Shown here one piece after another: positions 33,127-42,308 of a stretch of DNA of 64,000 bases. Position 1 is the first letter of the stretch; every line of letters starts with the position of its first letter. The DNA is from Mycobacterium sp. 236(2023) (GTDB lineage Bacteria; Actinomycetota; Actinomycetes; Mycobacteriales; Mycobacteriaceae), in assembly GCF_029623955.1 (NCBI RefSeq), contig NZ_JARSBP010000006.1:186001-250000 (forward strand), written 5' to 3'. The position numbers and the translations under genes are program-made. The notes under the pieces were generated by a model. The model saw only the letters and a list, made by a program, of their open reading frames with translations. It had not been told where the DNA came from and did no database searches.

Positions 33127-34764
33127 CTACTGCTGGTTCTGCTGTTGTTGCTGCTGCTGGTCTGAGGTGGTGTCGACCTTGCCGTACTTGCTGCCGTTCT
33201 TGCCTGCAGCCCGCGGCAACGAGCGCACCACCTCCGCCGCGCCGAGCTCACGATCGGCGGCCGACGTCCGCGAGGCCAGCACCCAGGTGTCCTTGGACCC
33301 GCCGCCCTGGCTGGAGTTCACGACCAGTGAACCCTCCGGCAGCGCGACCCGGGTCAGGCCGCCGGGCAGCACCCACACGTCGTCTCCGTCGTTGACCGCG
33401 AACGGACGCAGGTCGACGTGGCGGGGCGCCAGCTTGTCGCCGATCTGCGTCGGAACCGTCGACAGCTGCATCACAGGCTGGGCGATCCAGCCGCGCGGGT
33501 CGGCGATGATCTTCTTGGCGATCGTGGCCAGTTCCTTCTCCGACGCGTCGGGACCGAACACGATGCCGTAGCCGCCCGATCCCTCGACCGGCTTGATCAC
33601 CAGCTCGTCGACCCGATCGAGCACCTCCTCGCGTTCCTCGTCGAGCCAGCAGCGGAACGTGTCGACGTTGGCCAGCAGCGGCTTCTCGCCGAGGTAGTAC
33701 TCGATGATCGTCGGTACATAGGTGTAGACCAGCTTGTCGTCTCCGACGCCGTTGCCGACGGCACTGGAGATCACGACGTTGCCGGCGCGGGCGGCGTTGA
33801 GAATTCCGGCGATGCCCAGCACGGAGTCCGGCTTGAACTGCATCGGATCGAGGAAGTCGTCGTCGATGCGGCGATAGATCACATCGACCTGACGCTCGCC
33901 TTCGGTCGTGCGCATGTACACGGCGTTGTCGCGGCAGAACAGGTCGCGGCCCTCGACGAGTTCGACACCCATCTGCCGAGCGAGCAGCGAGTGCTCGAAG
34001 TACGCCGAGTTGTAGACGCCGGGGGTGAGTACCACGACCGTCGGATCGGCGACATTGTTGGCGGCCGCGTTGCGCAGGGCGCGCAGCAGATGCGACGAGT
34101 AGTCGCCCACCGCGCGCACCCGGTGGGTCGCAAACAGGTTGGGGAAGACGCGCGCCATCGTGCGACGGTTCTCCATCACGTAGGAGACGCCCGACGGCGA
34201 TCGAAGGTTGTCTTCGAGCACCCGCCAGGTGCCCTGCGCATCGCGGATCAGGTCGATGCCGGCCACATGGATGCGCACGCCGTTGGGCGGCGCGATGCCG
34301 ACGGCCTCGCGGTGGAAGTGCTCGCACGAGGTGATCAGCCGCCGCGGGATCACACCGTCGCGCAGGATCTCCTGCTCGCCGTAAATGTCGTCGAGGTACA
34401 TCTCGAGCGCCTTGACGCGCTGCTTGATGCCGCGTTCCAGCCGCGTCCACTCCGCCGCCGAGATGACCCTCGGCACGAGGTCGAGGGGGAACGGCCGCTC
34501 CTGCCCCGACAGCGAGAACGTGATGCCCTGGTCGATGAACGCGCGCCCGAGCGCTTCGGTGCGGGCTTCGAGTTCGGACACATCCGACGGTGCGAGTTCC
34601 TTGTGGATGCCCTTGTACGGACCCCGGACGGTGCCCTCGGCGTCGAACATCTCGTCGAAGGCCCGGGAGTACGACCCGAGCTTGTTGTAGCCACCGAAGA
34701 TGCCGTCATGGCGCTTCGCGGTTCTCGTGCCGTTTCGTGCGGTTCGCACCGTTTCGGTCGCCAA
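33127..34764 (-). CDS. Circularly permuted ATP-grasp protein (Rv2411c-like)
   Basis: A 545-residue protein with CP_ATPgrasp signatures: FGGYNKLGSYSRAFDEMF, DDIYGEQEILRDGVIPRRL, VLEDNLRSPSGVSYVMENR, GNGVGDDKLVYTYVP and VIKPVEGSGGYGIVFGP. The C-terminus is a Gln run, as I recall for Rv2411c. The chosen start is TTG 34764 (LATETVRTARNG), with AGGGG five bases upstream, matching the mycobacterial N-terminus. A longer open frame to 34920 overlaps the rpsT promoter region and is rejected. It heads the ATP-grasp/alpha-E/transglutaminase operon, a predicted amide-bond-forming system. Confidence 0.88.
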   Translation of the reverse strand: MATETVRTARNGTRTAKRHDGIFGGYNKLGSYSRAFDEMFDAEGTVRGPYKGIHKELAPSDVSELEARTEALGRAFIDQGITFSLSGQERPFPLDLVPRVISAAEWTRLERGIKQRVKALEMYLDDIYGEQEILRDGVIPRRLITSCEHFHREAVGIAPPNGVRIHVAGIDLIRDAQGTWRVLEDNLRSPSGVSYVMENRRTMARVFPNLFATHRVRAVGDYSSHLLRALRNAAANNVADPTVVVLTPGVYNSAYFEHSLLARQMGVELVEGRDLFCRDNAVYMRTTEGERQVDVIYRRIDDDFLDPMQFKPDSVLGIAGILNAARAGNVVISSAVGNGVGDDKLVYTYVPTIIEYYLGEKPLLANVDTFRCWLDEEREEVLDRVDELVIKPVEGSGGYGIVFGPDASEKELATIAKKIIADPRGWIAQPVMQLSTVPTQIGDKLAPRHVDLRPFAVNDGDDVWVLPGGLTRVALPEGSLVVNSSQGGGSKDTWVLASRTSAADRELGAAEVVRSLPRAAGKNGSKYGKVDTTSDQQQQQQQNQQ

Positions 34765-34859
34765 GATGTCCCCTACTCTTTCCCGGGCGCACGTTGCGCG
34801 AGCATGTGGATGCCACTCTGCAGCATTCCGACCATTTCGGCAGGCCGGTGACGCTCGCT

Positions 34860-34889
34860 TTGGGCCTTTTACCCACTCGCTGCTACCCT
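34860..34889 (+). promoter_or_regulatory. Candidate sigma-A promoter of rpsT
   Basis: TTGGGC (34860-34865) and TACCCT (34884-34889) are 18 bp apart, a good sigma-A spacing. Transcription would begin around 34896, giving a 5' leader of about 65 bases before the rpsT start at 34962. Confidence 0.5.
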
Positions 34890-34961
34890 GAACAGTCGCT
34901 GCCCCCGTGCGGGCGCCCACAGACTCAAGTAACCCAGTCGAGCTTTAGAAGGAATACACGC

Positions 34962-35222
34962 GTGGCCAACATCAAGTCGCAGCAGAAGCGCATCCTCACC
35001 AACGAGCGCCGCAGGGTGCGCAACAAGTCGGTGAAGTCGTCGCTGCACACGGCGGTGCGCGGCTTCCGGGAGGCCGTCGAGTCCGGCGACAAGGACAAGG
35101 CCGGCGAACTGCTGGTCGCGACCAGCCGCAAGCTCGACAAGGCCGCCAGCAAGGGCGTCATCCACAAGAACCAGGCCGCCAACCGCAAGTCGGCGCTGGC
35201 CAGGGCCCTCAACAAGATCTGA
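34962..35222 (+). CDS. rpsT: 30S ribosomal protein S20
   Basis: An 86-residue, highly basic protein beginning MANIKSQQKRILTNERRRVRNKSV and ending with KSALARALNKI, full length for S20. It binds 16S rRNA early in assembly of the small subunit. The GTG at 34962 has AGAAGGA about ten bases upstream. It stands alone, divergent from the ATP-grasp operon and convergent with holA, the same arrangement as Rv2412 in M. tuberculosis. Confidence 0.97.
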   Translation: MANIKSQQKRILTNERRRVRNKSVKSSLHTAVRGFREAVESGDKDKAGELLVATSRKLDKAASKGVIHKNQAANRKSALARALNKI

Positions 35223-35270
35223 GGCCCTCAGCTTCAGCTTTCCGCGCTCAGTTGCCGATAGCTGGTCTGC

Positions 35271-36230
35271 TTACTCGCTGACCAACTCGGCGACTGAGCG
35301 CACTGCTTTCTCGAGGGCATAGTCCGCATCCGCGGCCGCACCCTTGACATCGGCATTCAGCGCGGCCACCACCCGAACCGCCTCGGCCACCGAATCGCGG
35401 GACCATCGCCGTGCCTGTTTCTGCGCCTTCTGCACGCGCCAGGGCGGCATACCGAGTTCACCGGCCAGCCGGTACGGATCCCCGGACAGTGGGGCCACCC
35501 GCGCGATCGTGTGCACGGCCTCAGCCAGCGCGTCCGCGAGCACGACGTGCGGTTCGCCGGACATCATCGCCCACCGCAGCGCTTCGGCGGCCCCCGCGAC
35601 ATCGCCGAGGACGGCCTTGTCGGCGATGTCGAAGCCCTTCACCTCGGCCCGGCCCGAGTGGTAGCGACGCACCGCGACCGCATCGACCGTCCCGCCGGTA
35701 TCGGCGACCAGCTGCGAGCAGGCGGAGGCGAGCTCGCGAAGGTCCGACCCCACCGCGTCGAGCACCGCGGTCACCGTCGCGTCGTCGACCTTCACCCGCA
35801 GCGCGCGGAACTCCTTACGGACGAAGTCGGCGCGCTCGGCGGCCTTGGTCACCTTCGGGCAGGGATGGACGTCGGCGCCGAGCTTCTTGAGGTGGTCGGC
35901 GAGTGACTTCGCGCGCCCGCCGCCCGAGTGGACGACGACCAGCATCGTCCCCTCCGGCAGGTCCGCGGCGGCGTTCTGGATGAGCGCCACCGCGTCCTTG
36001 CCGGCTTCTGCGGCGGACTCCAGGACCAGCACCCGCTCGTCGGCGAACAGCGACGGGCTGAGCAGTTCGGCGAGCTCGCTGACACTGACCTCACCGGCCC
36101 GCATGCGATCGACCGGTACGTCATTTGTCCCCGCCGATTTCCGGGCGCTCGCCAGGACCTCGGCGACGGCGCGCTCGACCAGCAGCTCCTCATCGCCCAG
36201 GATCAGGTGCAGGCCGCTCACTTGACTCAC
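35271..36230 (-). CDS. holA: DNA polymerase III delta subunit
   Basis: A 319-residue clamp-loader subunit. The N-terminus SGLHLILGDEELLVERAV and the segment SPSLFADERVLVLES are typical of HolA, and the helical C-terminal collar domain (PYRLAGELGMPPWRVQKAQKQARRW) completes it. Delta opens the beta sliding clamp during replication. It starts at GTG 36230, overlapping the comEC stop by four bases (GTGA), so comEA, comEC and holA read as one unit, matching Rv2415c-Rv2413c. Confidence 0.93.
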   Translation of the reverse strand: MSQVSGLHLILGDEELLVERAVAEVLASARKSAGTNDVPVDRMRAGEVSVSELAELLSPSLFADERVLVLESAAEAGKDAVALIQNAAADLPEGTMLVVVHSGGGRAKSLADHLKKLGADVHPCPKVTKAAERADFVRKEFRALRVKVDDATVTAVLDAVGSDLRELASACSQLVADTGGTVDAVAVRRYHSGRAEVKGFDIADKAVLGDVAGAAEALRWAMMSGEPHVVLADALAEAVHTIARVAPLSGDPYRLAGELGMPPWRVQKAQKQARRWSRDSVAEAVRVVAALNADVKGAAADADYALEKAVRSVAELVSE

Positions 36231-37690
36231 CGCACGATGGTGTCACGTCGCGCCGACACCGCCCAATGCCACACCGCCCCCGCCGCCAGCACCGTCAACA
36301 CGACCACCGTCACGCCCGCCGGGCCCGACGGCACGGTTACCGACGCAGCCGCCATCCGCGCCGCCCAATGGGCCACCGTGAGCAGCCACCACACCTCCGG
36401 GCCGGTGAAGCGGATCAGGAGTTCGGCACCCGCGGGCCACAGCGCACACAGCGCGGCCGCAGCGGTCCCGATGACGGTGATCGGCGGGATCACCGGCGCC
36501 ACGACGAGATTCGCGAGGACGGCCACCAGGCTCACCGATCCGGAGATGGCCGCGACCAGAGGCGCGGTGACGAGTTGCGCGGCGACCGCCACGCTCACCG
36601 CATCTGCGAGCGGTTTGGGCCACCCCCGGCCGGTGAGACGCCGCGACCAGGCAGGGGCCAGCACGATCAGCGCCGCGGTGGCCGACACCGACAGCGCGAA
36701 TCCGACATCGACGGCCAACTCGGGTGCGCCGATCATCAACGCGATCACGGTCGCCGACAGCGCAGGTAGTGCCTGTCGCCGCCGGTGCGACAGCACAGCG
36801 AGCAACGTGATCGATCCCATGACCGCGGCCCTCAACACGCTCGGTGAGGGCTGCACGATGACGACGAACGCGACCAACGTGACCGCCGCAAGCCCGACCG
36901 CCGCGCGTGGCCCGATCAGCACCGCCGACAGCAGCACCGCCCCGCACACGATCGTCACGTTCGCGCCGGATACCGCTGTCAGATGCGATAGACCCGCGCT
37001 GCGAAACTCGGCCGTCGTCCGCGACGCCACCGCCGAGGTGTCGCCGAGAACGAGCGCGGGAAGCATGGCGGCCTCGCCCGGGGGCAACGCCAGGCGTGCG
37101 GAGTCGGCGAAACGAGTCCGCAGGTGATGGGCGGCCCGGTGGATCGGGGCCGCCTCACCCGGTACCGGCTCACCCTGCGCCGACAGCACCGCGACGCTGA
37201 GGTCGTGCCGTGTCGGGCGGCCCACCTGTGCGCGAAACGCGGCCGGCTGGCCGGCCGTGAGCGTTGCGTAATCGGCACCCGAGGCGAAGACCACGACGTC
37301 GCCCGACGATTCGGTGCCATCGAGCACCACGAGCCTCCCGCGGATCAACGTACGCCCGCCGTCGAGGACCCGCGGTGTCTCAGAAGCGGTGACCGTCACC
37401 GAGGTGATGCCTCCGACGTACTGGGTGATCGCGTGGTCGCGCACCGCCTGGACACGCAGCAGCACGGCCACGGCGAAACCGGCCCCGATTATCAACACGG
37501 CCAACACTCCCGTCGCGAGGACCTTGCGGTCGAGGCCTCCCGGGCGGCGGCGCGCGCCCCACCAGCCCGTGACGGCTGTCGTCGTCACCGCTGCCGCCAC
37601 CGCGGCGACCGCCCCCGCCTGCCACCAGACGATCCCGGCCGCCGTCACCGCCCAGCTCGTCAGTGCTGCCGGGACGAGTCGCAGGTCCAC
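36227..37690 (-). CDS. comEC: ComEC/Rec2-type competence channel protein, short form
   Basis: A 487-residue polytopic membrane protein with the Competence-domain signature GLSHLTAVSGANVTIV and many hydrophobic spans. The C-terminal metallo-beta-lactamase domain seen in Bacillus ComEC is missing; the protein stops after the membrane region, as I remember for Rv2414c. It would form the DNA-translocating channel. Natural transformation is not established for mycobacteria, so its present role is uncertain. It starts at GTG 37690, 3 bp after comEA. Confidence 0.9.
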   Translation of the reverse strand: MDLRLVPAALTSWAVTAAGIVWWQAGAVAAVAAAVTTTAVTGWWGARRRPGGLDRKVLATGVLAVLIIGAGFAVAVLLRVQAVRDHAITQYVGGITSVTVTASETPRVLDGGRTLIRGRLVVLDGTESSGDVVVFASGADYATLTAGQPAAFRAQVGRPTRHDLSVAVLSAQGEPVPGEAAPIHRAAHHLRTRFADSARLALPPGEAAMLPALVLGDTSAVASRTTAEFRSAGLSHLTAVSGANVTIVCGAVLLSAVLIGPRAAVGLAAVTLVAFVVIVQPSPSVLRAAVMGSITLLAVLSHRRRQALPALSATVIALMIGAPELAVDVGFALSVSATAALIVLAPAWSRRLTGRGWPKPLADAVSVAVAAQLVTAPLVAAISGSVSLVAVLANLVVAPVIPPITVIGTAAAALCALWPAGAELLIRFTGPEVWWLLTVAHWAARMAAASVTVPSGPAGVTVVVLTVLAAGAVWHWAVSARRDTIVR

Positions 37691-37693
37691 CGG

Positions 37694-38506
37694 TCATACC
37701 CGGACGAGGTCGCGCAGCTTGTCCAGACGCGCAGGCCCGATACCGTCGACGTCGCCGAGCTGATCCACGCTGTCGAACCGACCGTTGGCGTCGCGCCACG
37801 CGATGATCGCCGCCGCCGTCACCGGACCGACGCCCGGCAGTGTGTCGAGCTGCTCGGCGGTGGCTCCGTTCAGGTCTATCAATGCCGTTGGCTCCGTTGC
37901 ATTCTCGCCAGGTTGATCAGCTCCCGATGGTCCGGGTTCGGTCACGACCGAGCTGCCCATCTCGGTGGGCTGACCCGGCGAAGCACCGATACCGACCACG
38001 ATCTGCTCACCATCGGCGACACGTCGCGCCATGTTCAGACCCAGCACGTCGGCGCCGTCGAGCGCGCCGCCCGCGGCATCGAGTGCATCGGCGATCCTGG
38101 CGCCGGGTTCGAGGGTGACCAGACCCGGCGTCTGGACCAGACCGACGACGCTGACCACCACGGGTTGCGCCGGGACTGCCTGCGGCCCGCCCGAAGCCGG
38201 CGCCGCCGACGAGACCATCTCGACCGGCGGAAGTTTGGCGGCGACGACCGCGGGAGGGCCGTCCCGCATCAGGGTCAGCACCGTCACCAGCACGGCGACG
38301 ACTCCGATGACACCGAGCGCGATGACGCCCGCCCGCCCGGGATCGGCACGGATTTTCGACAGCCACGCCGAGACACCCGACGGCGACTGCGCCGGGAGCC
38401 ACCGCGACAGCGATGTGTCGGGCGGATCATCCGGATCGTCCAGCGGGTCGGCATCGTCGCCGCCGAGGCGCCGTCGTAACCGGTCGGCAGGCAATTCGGT
38501 GGACAT
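37694..38506 (-). CDS. comEA: ComEA-like helix-hairpin-helix DNA-binding protein
   Basis: A 270-residue membrane-anchored protein. Residues about 60-80 are a single membrane helix (VIALGVIGVVAVLVTVLTLM). A SLBB domain follows (VVVSVVGLVQTPGLVTLEPGARIADAL, about 117-145), then a Pro/Gly-rich linker and a C-terminal double helix-hairpin-helix (IDLNGATAEQLDTLPGVGPVTAAAIIAWR). That is the full ComEA architecture of a surface DNA receptor. It precedes comEC by 3 bp. Confidence 0.92.
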   Translation of the reverse strand: MSTELPADRLRRRLGGDDADPLDDPDDPPDTSLSRWLPAQSPSGVSAWLSKIRADPGRAGVIALGVIGVVAVLVTVLTLMRDGPPAVVAAKLPPVEMVSSAAPASGGPQAVPAQPVVVSVVGLVQTPGLVTLEPGARIADALDAAGGALDGADVLGLNMARRVADGEQIVVGIGASPGQPTEMGSSVVTEPGPSGADQPGENATEPTALIDLNGATAEQLDTLPGVGPVTAAAIIAWRDANGRFDSVDQLGDVDGIGPARLDKLRDLVRV

Positions 38507-38618
38507 GCGCCGACGGTATGCGTGCGCGGTGACGGCACAGACCCCGTAGACGGTCGAGTGGCGCCGCCTGTGGATGAACTCGGCATTGGGGATAGGACGG
38601 CTACCATTGCTCTTCGAT

Positions 38619-39290
38619 ATGAACCGCCGAGCCCCGTTGATCGCAGGAGTCGCGTTCGCGGTGCTCTACTCGACTGCGGTCCTGGGGCTCTCCGCGGTCC
38701 GCGACCCCGACCCCGGGCTCGTCCGCATGCAGGCACTGCTGCTGGCCTTCTCGGCGCTCGCCATCGTCGTGGTGCTCGCCTTCGCGCGGGACCGGCTGAC
38801 CGGACCGCCCGCCCATCTGTTCACCATCGGTTCGTCGGTGCTCGTCGCCCAGCTGTGCATCTCGGTGTGGTTCATCGCCGGGCCGGCGCTGCGGCCCGGT
38901 CAGGTGACCGTCGGAACGGCCCTGGCAATCGACGACATCGGCGCGCTGTGGCTGCCGGTGTCCACGATCGCCAACATCCTGGTGGCCATCCCGATTCTGT
39001 TGACCGCAAACGAAGGTCGTCTGCCGCGGTGGCTCGGCACCGCCGCCGCTGTCTTCACGGTGGAACAGCTGATCGAGACCATCACCGTCATCGGGCCACC
39101 CGGCAGCTTCATCTCCCCCGGCGGACCGATGAACCACTACCTCGGCGGAACACTGACCGCCGCGTTCTTCCTCGTTCTCGGAGTTGCGTTGACGCTGCCT
39201 GCCGGCGCGAGCGGCCAAGCGCCGCAACCTCCCCCGGACGAGACCCCTACCGAACAACTGTCGACCGCCGACGAACACCCGGGAGACTGA
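38619..39290 (+). CDS. Polytopic membrane protein of unknown function
   Basis: A 223-residue protein with about five or six hydrophobic segments (ending near residue 190) and a polar Pro/Glu-rich C-terminal tail. I do not recognise the family. The ATG at 38619 follows a possible -10 box (TACCAT, 38602-38607) at leaderless-like distance; an ATG at 38574 is an alternative. Its stop overlaps the start of the first acyl-CoA dehydrogenase by one base (TGATG), so it is the first gene of that operon and divergent from comEA. A transport or sensing role linked to acyl-CoA metabolism is only a guess. Confidence 0.7.
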   Translation: MNRRAPLIAGVAFAVLYSTAVLGLSAVRDPDPGLVRMQALLLAFSALAIVVVLAFARDRLTGPPAHLFTIGSSVLVAQLCISVWFIAGPALRPGQVTVGTALAIDDIGALWLPVSTIANILVAIPILLTANEGRLPRWLGTAAAVFTVEQLIETITVIGPPGSFISPGGPMNHYLGGTLTAAFFLVLGVALTLPAGASGQAPQPPPDETPTEQLSTADEHPGD

Positions 39291-40429
39291 TGGCCCTACC
39301 ACGACTGGTTCCCCCGTCGGCCACTGTGGACGCCGATGATCTGCGCGCTGAGGTGCGCCGGTTCCTCGCCGACCAACTCGCCGCCGGGAAATTCACCCCG
39401 TCACCCGACGCATGGCTGAGCGGATGGGACGAGGATTTCAGCGCCGCGCTCGCCGAACGCGGCTGGCTGGGGATGACGGTGCCGGCCGCCTACGGCGGGC
39501 ACGGTCGCTCGTTTCTCGAAAGGTTCGTCGTCACCGAGGAGTTGCTCGCCGCGGGTGCGCCGGTGGCCGCGCACTGGATCGCCGACCGGCAGATCGTGCC
39601 GTCACTGTTGAAGTACGGCACCGAATTCCAGAAGCAGGAATTCCTTCCGAAGATCGCACGCGGTGAGTGTTTCTTCGGAATCGGGATGAGTGAACCGGAT
39701 TCGGGATCCGACCTCGCCAGCGTGCGCACCAAAGCCGAACGCGTCGAAGGCGGCTGGAGTCTGACCGGCACCAAGGTCTGGACGTCGGGCGCCCACCTCT
39801 CGCACGCCTTCATCGCGCTGGTTCGCACCGCACCGGTGGACCCCGCCCACCGGCACGCCGGACTCAGTCAGTTCATCGTGAACCTGCGCGGCCCCGGCGT
39901 GGACATCCGTCCGATCGTGTCGATGAACGGCGCTCACCACTTCAACGAGGTGATCCTCGACGGCGCCTTCGTCCCGGATGAGATGGTGTTCGGCACCATC
40001 GGCGAGGGCTGGCAGCAGGTGACCTCGGAGCTGAGCTTCGAACGCAGCGGACCCGAACGCTTCCTGTCGACATTCGTGCTACTCGATGCCTTTGCGGAAA
40101 GCATGGCGGCACAATCGGTTCCGCGTAGCGAGGACCTCGGTCGGCTGGTGGCGCGAGTGGCGGGCCTGCACCAGATGTCGACCGCTGTGGCCGGGGCGCT
40201 GGAGCGTCACGAGCCCGCCGACGTGCCCGCCGCCGTCGTCAAGGTCCTCGGTACCACGACCGAGGGTGACATCGCCGAGTTCGCCCATCTCGCGGCCGAC
40301 GATGCTGCGGGACAAGAGTTCTCGGCCATGACCACCTTCGCCGTCGATCAGCGCCCCGGCTTCACACTGCGCGGTGGCACCAACGAAGTGCTACGCGGCG
40401 TCATCGCGCGCGGCCTGGGGATCCGATGA
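39290..40429 (+). CDS. Acyl-CoA dehydrogenase, large partner of a paired enzyme
   Basis: A 379-residue acyl-CoA dehydrogenase with ERGWLGMTVPAAYGGHGRS, FFGIGMSEPDSGSDLASVRTKAE (substrate/FAD loop), LTGTKVWTSGAHLS and the C-terminal GFTLRGGTNEVLRGVIARGLG. The frame is open far upstream, but the true start is ATG 39290, overlapping the membrane protein stop. It overlaps the next, shorter acyl-CoA dehydrogenase by four bases. Such pairs in mycobacteria (FadE26/27, FadE28/29) form heterotetramers acting on bulky, often steroid-derived, acyl-CoAs. This pair probably does likewise; its substrate is unknown. Confidence 0.88.
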   Translation: MALPRLVPPSATVDADDLRAEVRRFLADQLAAGKFTPSPDAWLSGWDEDFSAALAERGWLGMTVPAAYGGHGRSFLERFVVTEELLAAGAPVAAHWIADRQIVPSLLKYGTEFQKQEFLPKIARGECFFGIGMSEPDSGSDLASVRTKAERVEGGWSLTGTKVWTSGAHLSHAFIALVRTAPVDPAHRHAGLSQFIVNLRGPGVDIRPIVSMNGAHHFNEVILDGAFVPDEMVFGTIGEGWQQVTSELSFERSGPERFLSTFVLLDAFAESMAAQSVPRSEDLGRLVARVAGLHQMSTAVAGALERHEPADVPAAVVKVLGTTTEGDIAEFAHLAADDAAGQEFSAMTTFAVDQRPGFTLRGGTNEVLRGVIARGLGIR

Positions 40430-41418
40430 CGACCCCGGGAATCGACCCGGCGCTGGCGGAGATGATGGACGGCGTCTTCGCCGAACACGGGCGCGACGCC
40501 GACCTGTGGAACCGACTCGACGGGCTCGGGCTGATCCGGCTCACCGGTGATGAGGAGTCCGGCGGCAGCGGTGCGGGCTGGAACGAAGCCGCCGAACTGT
40601 TGTCGGCGGCGGTGCGCCACGGCACGCGAATCCCGTTGGCAGAGCACGACTTGCTGGCCTGCTGGGTTCTGGAGTCGGTGGGCATCGACTGTGATGCATC
40701 GGTGCGGACGGTGTGCGTGCTCGATGAAAACGGTGCGGCGGCCTCGGTGCCATGGGCCTCACATGTGGACCGGGTCGTCCTGGTGTGGTCGACCGGCGAT
40801 GCCTACTCCATCGCCGACGTCTCCACCGACGAGGTGGCGATCACCGCCGGCACCAACATGATCGGTGAGGCCCGCGACGGCGTCACCGCCGATCTCGACA
40901 TGCTGACCGGTGTCGAGGTGGATGCGGCGACGATCACGGTGCTGCGGCTGAAGTCCACGCTGGTGCGGTCGATTCAGGTGTGTGCGGCCCTCGACCGGGC
41001 GCTGGAGATGACGATCGAGCATGCGACGTCACGTCATCAGTTCGGTCGGCCGCTGGCCAAGTTCCAGGCCGTGCAGCATCAGATCGCCGATATCGCAGCC
41101 GAGGCGGCACTCGCACGTTCGGCGACCGAGACCGCGCTGACGACGGCGGTGTCGACCGACTGGTCGGCCCCCAACCTGGAGTTCCTCGTGGCCGCGGCGC
41201 GTTCGTGTGCTGGCCACGCGGCGACGGTCGTGGTGCGCAACGCCCATCAGATTCACGGCGCCATCGGGACGACCAGTGAGCACCGCCTCCACGAGTTCAC
41301 CAGGGCTGCGCTGGCCTGGCGTTCGGAGTACGGATCGGTGCGTCACTGGGATGCGGTGCTGACCGACATGGCCGTACAGGCGGGGCCCCACGGACTGTGG
41401 TCGCTGATCTGCCCTTAG
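40426..41418 (+). CDS. Acyl-CoA dehydrogenase, small partner of a paired enzyme
   Basis: A 330-residue, shorter acyl-CoA dehydrogenase-like protein. The C-terminal helical domain is clear (ATSRHQFGRPLAKFQAVQHQIADIA, RNAHQIHGAIGTTSEHRLHEFTRAA), while the middle FAD/substrate loop is degenerate. This fits the non-identical partner of heteromeric mycobacterial acyl-CoA dehydrogenases. It overlaps the larger partner by four bases (ATGA). Its stop lies 3 bp from that of the convergent SDR gene. Confidence 0.87.
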   Translation: MTTPGIDPALAEMMDGVFAEHGRDADLWNRLDGLGLIRLTGDEESGGSGAGWNEAAELLSAAVRHGTRIPLAEHDLLACWVLESVGIDCDASVRTVCVLDENGAAASVPWASHVDRVVLVWSTGDAYSIADVSTDEVAITAGTNMIGEARDGVTADLDMLTGVEVDAATITVLRLKSTLVRSIQVCAALDRALEMTIEHATSRHQFGRPLAKFQAVQHQIADIAAEAALARSATETALTTAVSTDWSAPNLEFLVAAARSCAGHAATVVVRNAHQIHGAIGTTSEHRLHEFTRAALAWRSEYGSVRHWDAVLTDMAVQAGPHGLWSLICP

Positions 41419-41421
41419 CGC

Positions 41422-42228
41422 TCAGCGGACGACGACGGAACTGGGAATGCGGGGCTCCCCCAACATGCCCCGGTGCGAGGGCGGTGTCCGCCCGCCCTCG
41501 TCGGTGATGCCGTATTGCGCCGCCAGTTCGGCGGCGATCAACGTCTGACCGCTCACGTCGGCGAGATTCGGATCCCGGTAGAGCGCGTCGATGACGTGCC
41601 CGATGAATTCGGGGGTCTCGGCCTGTTCGGAGAAGGAAGCCAGAGCGTCCGGGTTCCCCTCGAAGGCGGATGTGAGCTTGTCGGTGAGCAGGATTCCCAT
41701 CCACAGAGACACCGCGGCGACACCGGTGCCACGGAAGTCGACCGCCATGTCGGCGGCCATCTTGTCGACGCCGGCCTTCTGCGCGCCGTACGCAGGCCCG
41801 TGCATGTAGCAGACCGAGCCCGGCGACGATGTGAAGACGATCAGCCCGCGGTCCCGAGCCGTCAACAGCGGGGCGGCGTGCCAGGACGCGATATAGGAAG
41901 ACCGCAGACCCACGTCGAGAACGTCGGCCAGGCTGCGGGGCTTCTCCCAGAACGGCCCCGGGCTCACCAGTGCGTCGGAGATGACCGCAGCATTGTTGAC
42001 GAGCAGGTCCAGGCCGCCCGCTTCGGCGGCGACGCGCTCGAACAGCTGCCCGACGGCGTCGTCGTCGTGGTGGTCGACCTTGACGCCGACGCCCCATTCC
42101 GGCGCGTCGGGCATGGTCCGTCCCGTGCCGTAGACGCGCCATCCCCGGGCCGCCAACGCGGTGGCGATACCCTGCCCCGCTCCCCTGCTGGCCCCGGTCA
42201 CGACAGCCACCGGCGCCATGTCACTCAT
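41422..42228 (-). CDS. Short-chain dehydrogenase/reductase
   Basis: A 268-residue classical SDR: nucleotide motif TGASRGAGQG near residues 11-20, NNAA at about 88, catalytic Ser in FTSSPGS and the YGAQK catalytic motif (Y-x-x-x-K). It should oxidise or reduce an alcohol or ketone with NAD(P). It is transcribed away from the DapB-like gene, across an 80-bp gap that carries a strong palindrome and likely shared control. The substrate is unknown but probably belongs to the same pathway as the acyl-CoA dehydrogenase pair. Confidence 0.88.
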   Translation of the reverse strand: MSDMAPVAVVTGASRGAGQGIATALAARGWRVYGTGRTMPDAPEWGVGVKVDHHDDDAVGQLFERVAAEAGGLDLLVNNAAVISDALVSPGPFWEKPRSLADVLDVGLRSSYIASWHAAPLLTARDRGLIVFTSSPGSVCYMHGPAYGAQKAGVDKMAADMAVDFRGTGVAAVSLWMGILLTDKLTSAFEGNPDALASFSEQAETPEFIGHVIDALYRDPNLADVSGQTLIAAELAAQYGITDEGGRTPPSHRGMLGEPRIPSSVVVR

Positions 42229-42255
42229 GCGGTCACCTTAGAGGCAGTAGCTTGC

Positions 42256-42287
42256 AGTGTGAACAAACACTCGGTGTTGTTCACACT
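42256..42287. promoter_or_regulatory. Palindromic operator between divergent SDR and DapB-like genes
   Basis: The left arm AGTGTGAACAAACAC and right arm GTGTTGTTCACACT are separated by TCG and pair along 14 positions with one bulged base. The core GTGAAC...GTTCAC resembles TetR-family operators of actinobacteria. It lies midway between the divergent starts (42228 and 42309), 22 bp from the ATG of the DapB-like gene. Confidence 0.6.
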
Positions 42288-42308
42288 CGACGAGGAGGGC
42301 TCTCTGCC

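Noticed and set aside
32207..33571. A 454-codon plus-strand frame opposite the alpha-E and ATP-grasp genes
   Set aside because: It is antisense to two conserved genes and has low-complexity, Arg-rich composition without domains.
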